Notes under the pieces: model-generated
Told to the model about the DNA's origin: nothing
Database searches by the model: none
What the model saw: only the letters and a program-made list of their open reading frames with translations
NCBI GenBank assembly: GCA_002455605.1
Contig: DKLE01000021.1
Location: forward strand, 1-7,727
Source: Firmicutes bacterium UBA6648
GTDB lineage: Bacteria > Bacillota > Clostridia > Peptostreptococcales > Anaerovoracaceae
Direction: 5' to 3'
Length of the DNA stretch: 7,727 nt
In this document: positions 5,929 to 7,727 of the stretch, in pieces
Layout of the letters: every line of letters begins with the position of its first letter
How positions within the stretch are numbered: position 1 is the first letter of the stretch
Translations under genes and position numbers: made by a program

Positions 5929-6136
5929 AGTAATTTTAAGTAAATTATAAAATATATGCATATAAAATCATATTAATTCATTCTCCTATTGAAAACAATA
6001 ACTTGCTGGTTTTTTCTGATATTTCAAATTATTTCAACAATTGTATCCTTAGTCCCTTCAAATGCCCTGTTTTTGTGCTTCTGACCAATCCGGGCAGAAT
6101 AGTCTGTAAATACTGATATTTTTGTGTCAAAAGATG
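5929..6136. other. Gene-free spacer between the hydrolase and transporter promoters
   Basis: Most of this stretch is very AT-rich and has no supported gene. A less AT-rich island at about 6050-6100 contains an imperfect hairpin (TTCTGACC 6079-6086 with GGGCAGAA 6092-6099, one A-G mismatch, no U-tract). I recognise no riboswitch or T-box core and no RNA gene. The nonamer CTGATATTT occurs twice (6016 and 6113). Confidence 0.5.
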
Positions 6137-6165
6137 TTGACATATACCGATATAATGAATAAAAT
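6137..6165 (+). promoter_or_regulatory. Sigma-A type promoter of the NhaC-family transporter gene
   Basis: TTGACA (6137-6142), a 17-base spacer and TAAAAT (6160-6165) give eleven of twelve consensus bases. The expected start is near 6172, which puts the following hairpin almost at the 5' end of the mRNA. Confidence 0.7.
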
Positions 6166-6169
6166 AAAA

Positions 6170-6211
6170 GCGTTGCGACAATTCGTGACAATGCGATTTT
6201 TTTATTTTTTT
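6170..6211 (+). terminator. Terminator-like hairpin and U-tract directly ahead of the transporter gene
   Basis: GCGTTG (6170-6175) pairs with CAATGC (6189-6194) with one G-U wobble, and CGA (6176-6178) can pair with TCG (6183-6185) inside it. A long T-tract, TTTTTTTATTTTTTT (6197-6211), follows and leads straight into the AGGAGGAG ribosome binding site (6212-6219). The shape is that of an intrinsic terminator or attenuator in the leader. No competing antiterminator or ligand-binding domain is visible. It may instead terminate upstream transcription or act as a 5' stabilising stem. Confidence 0.5.
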
Positions 6212-6224
6212 AGGAGGAGTTATT

Positions 6225-7679
6225 ATGAAAAGTTTAAAGGCGGCTTTTAAGTTCGTCCCAGTACTCGTAATGGCAGCTTTGATGATCAGTGGTGTAGACG
6301 CACTTACTGCTGCACCAGTTGCTGCATTCACTGCAATTGCTGTTGCAATGCTGACAGAAAAGTTAAAGTTCAATGAATGCCTGGATGCTGCTATGGACAG
6401 TGTAAGCAAAATTCTTATCGCACTATTTATTCTTATGTTCGCTTATGCTATGGCAAGTGCATTTATGTCAACAGGCGTAGGGGCTGCAATTGTAAACATT
6501 GCACTAGGCCTTGGTGTTACAGGTAAAACAGTTGCTGTTGTAGGTTTGACAGTAACCGCTGTTTTATCCGTTGCAACAGGAACTTCATGGGGAACCTTCG
6601 CTGCTTGCGCACCAATTTTCTTATGGTTAAACCACCTAGTAGACGGTAACTTGTTACTGACTACAGCTGCTATTGCCGGAGGAGCATGCTTTGGTGATAA
6701 CATTGGTCTTATTTCAGATACTACAGTTGTAAGTTCCGGTATTCAGGGAGTTGAAGTTATTGACAGAATCAGACATCAAGGCGTTTGGTCAGTCCTTTGT
6801 TTGGTAACTACTGGTATTATTTTCTTTGTTTGCGGTTTAGGACTTCCTGGTCAGACAACAAACGGAGCAGAGGCTATCGCTGCTATTCCGCCTGAAGTAT
6901 TTGATTTCCTTTCTGCAGAAAGACCTGCTGCTGTTGACCTATTAAATCAGATTGAAGCCGGAGTTCCTATTTACATGGTTATTCCGCTGATTCTGGTAAT
7001 CGTGCTGGCAGTTATGGGTATGTCCACATTCATCTGTCTAGGGGCTGGTATTGTCTCCGCATACCTTCTAGGTACACTGGCTGGAACTATTCCTTCATTT
7101 GGTTCTTATGTAGATCTTATGACAGCTGGATTCTCTGATGCAGGTTCATGGGTAATCGTAATGATGATGTGGGTATCTGCATTCGGCGGGGTTATGGGCC
7201 GAATTGATGCTTTTGCACCTTTGTCACATCTAGTACTGAAGATTTCAAGAAAAGTAAGACATTTAATGACTTGCAATGCTATTCTTTCATTATTCGGTAA
7301 TGCTGCTCTTGCTGATGAAATGGCTCAAATTGTAACAGTTGGACCTATCATCAAGGATTTAGTTGAAAAGAACGTTGAAGGCAGTGAAAAAGACATGTAT
7401 ACATTAAAACTAAGAAACTCTGCATTTAATGATGCTCTTGGGGTATTCGGTTCACAGCTGATTCCATGGCACGTATACATTGCATTCTATATCGGTATTG
7501 CTACTGCCGTATATCCACTTCATCAATTCGTAGGTATGGATATCATCCGATACAACTTCATGGCAATGACAGCAGTAGGCTCACTTATCGTATTAACATT
7601 TACTGGTCTTGACCGATTCATCCCATTATTCAAGCTTCCGGCAGAACCAGATGTTAGACTTAAAAAAGAAAATTTATAA
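6225..7679 (+). CDS. NhaC-family Na+/H+ antiporter-type membrane transporter
   Basis: This 484-residue integral membrane protein has about 11-12 hydrophobic segments (for example 11-25, 29-43, 62-82, 84-98, 102-118, 187-206, 249-285, 307-323, 415-431, 446-460). It carries the NhaC-type core ATGTSWGT at 117-124 and AGGACFGDNIGLISDTTVVS at 151-170, a close match to the GTSWGT and G..FGD..SPLSDTT pattern of the family. A second-half region, GNAALADEMAQ (358-368) and RNSAFNDALGVFGSQLIPWH (397-416), is the probable inverted-repeat counterpart. The family exchanges Na+ for H+, malate or lactate, and includes the predicted methionine transporter MetT, so the substrate is not fixed by sequence. The ATG has a very strong AGGAGGAG (6212-6219) five bases upstream. 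A good promoter and an unusual leader hairpin precede it. It appears monocistronic as far as the window shows. Confidence 0.93.
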   Translation: MKSLKAAFKFVPVLVMAALMISGVDALTAAPVAAFTAIAVAMLTEKLKFNECLDAAMDSVSKILIALFILMFAYAMASAFMSTGVGAAIVNIALGLGVTGKTVAVVGLTVTAVLSVATGTSWGTFAACAPIFLWLNHLVDGNLLLTTAAIAGGACFGDNIGLISDTTVVSSGIQGVEVIDRIRHQGVWSVLCLVTTGIIFFVCGLGLPGQTTNGAEAIAAIPPEVFDFLSAERPAAVDLLNQIEAGVPIYMVIPLILVIVLAVMGMSTFICLGAGIVSAYLLGTLAGTIPSFGSYVDLMTAGFSDAGSWVIVMMMWVSAFGGVMGRIDAFAPLSHLVLKISRKVRHLMTCNAILSLFGNAALADEMAQIVTVGPIIKDLVEKNVEGSEKDMYTLKLRNSAFNDALGVFGSQLIPWHVYIAFYIGIATAVYPLHQFVGMDIIRYNFMAMTAVGSLIVLTFTGLDRFIPLFKLPAEPDVRLKKENL

Positions 7680-7727
7680 TAATATATATAAAATATAATC
7701 GCATAAATTACTGTATTAACGGTCAAA
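7680..7727. other. AT-rich 3' flank of the transporter gene
   Basis: These 48 bases are almost wholly A and T and show no hairpin with a U-tract, no start site with a ribosome binding site and no known element. The transporter's terminator, if there is one, lies beyond the window. Confidence 0.4.

Noticed and set aside
6029..6409. Minus-strand open frame of 126 codons across the transporter start
   Set aside because: Most of it is antisense to the transporter's first codons and the rest crosses that gene's promoter, hairpin and T-tract. No ribosome binding site was seen.
6443..6703. Minus-strand open frame of 86 codons
   Set aside because: It is antisense to the conserved NhaC core, and its Ala/Val/Thr-rich composition is the expected shadow of a membrane protein.
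7523..7726. Minus-strand open frame of 67 codons at the right edge
   Set aside because: It is mostly antisense to the transporter's C-terminal codons, with an AT-rich start region and no ribosome binding site.

Overview
The window reads like chromosomal DNA of a low-GC Gram-positive anaerobe, most likely a member of the Clostridia (Bacillota). The basis is AT-rich spacers, strong AGGAGG-type ribosome binding sites, GTG and TTG starts, compact U-tailed intrinsic terminators, an S-box (SAM-I) riboswitch ahead of metK, and protein sequences of Firmicute type. The species cannot be fixed from the sequence alone. The first 14 bases are not genomic: they match the end of the Illumina TruSeq adapter, so the left edge is a contig end carrying adapter sequence.

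Left half (15-3484, all minus strand). In transcription order: metK (SAM synthetase) behind a SAM-I riboswitch, then an aspartate kinase with two C-terminal ACT domains, then the 5' end of metA (homoserine O-acyltransferase), cut off by the contig end. They are entry, branch-point and exit steps of the aspartate-homoserine-methionine-SAM pathway. They lie head to tail but are not a simple operon: metK and the kinase each end in a strong intrinsic terminator, and each gene has its own good sigma-A type promoter. Only metK has a recognisable SAM riboswitch.

Middle (3478-4753). A 391-codon gene of unknown function with a TTG start diverges from metK. Its likely -35 box overlaps the metK -35 box on the opposite strand. 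It converges with a cytoplasmic serine hydrolase of the beta-lactamase/class C family (4741-5814, minus). The two share one bidirectional hairpin, in whose loop the hydrolase stop codon sits.

Right part (5815-7727). A gene-free stretch of about 410 bases holds the hydrolase leader and promoter, and then a promoter, a terminator-like hairpin and a strong ribosome binding site for an NhaC-family ion-coupled transporter (6225-7679, plus). The last 48 bases are AT-rich and show nothing definable.

The window is mostly housekeeping metabolism. The most notable items are the riboswitch, whose antiterminator can be drawn explicitly, the overlapping divergent promoters linking SAM synthesis to an unknown protein, the stop codon inside a shared terminator, and the hairpin plus U-tract just ahead of the transporter. 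I found no mobile element, CRISPR array, tRNA or rRNA, and no convincing new multi-gene system.
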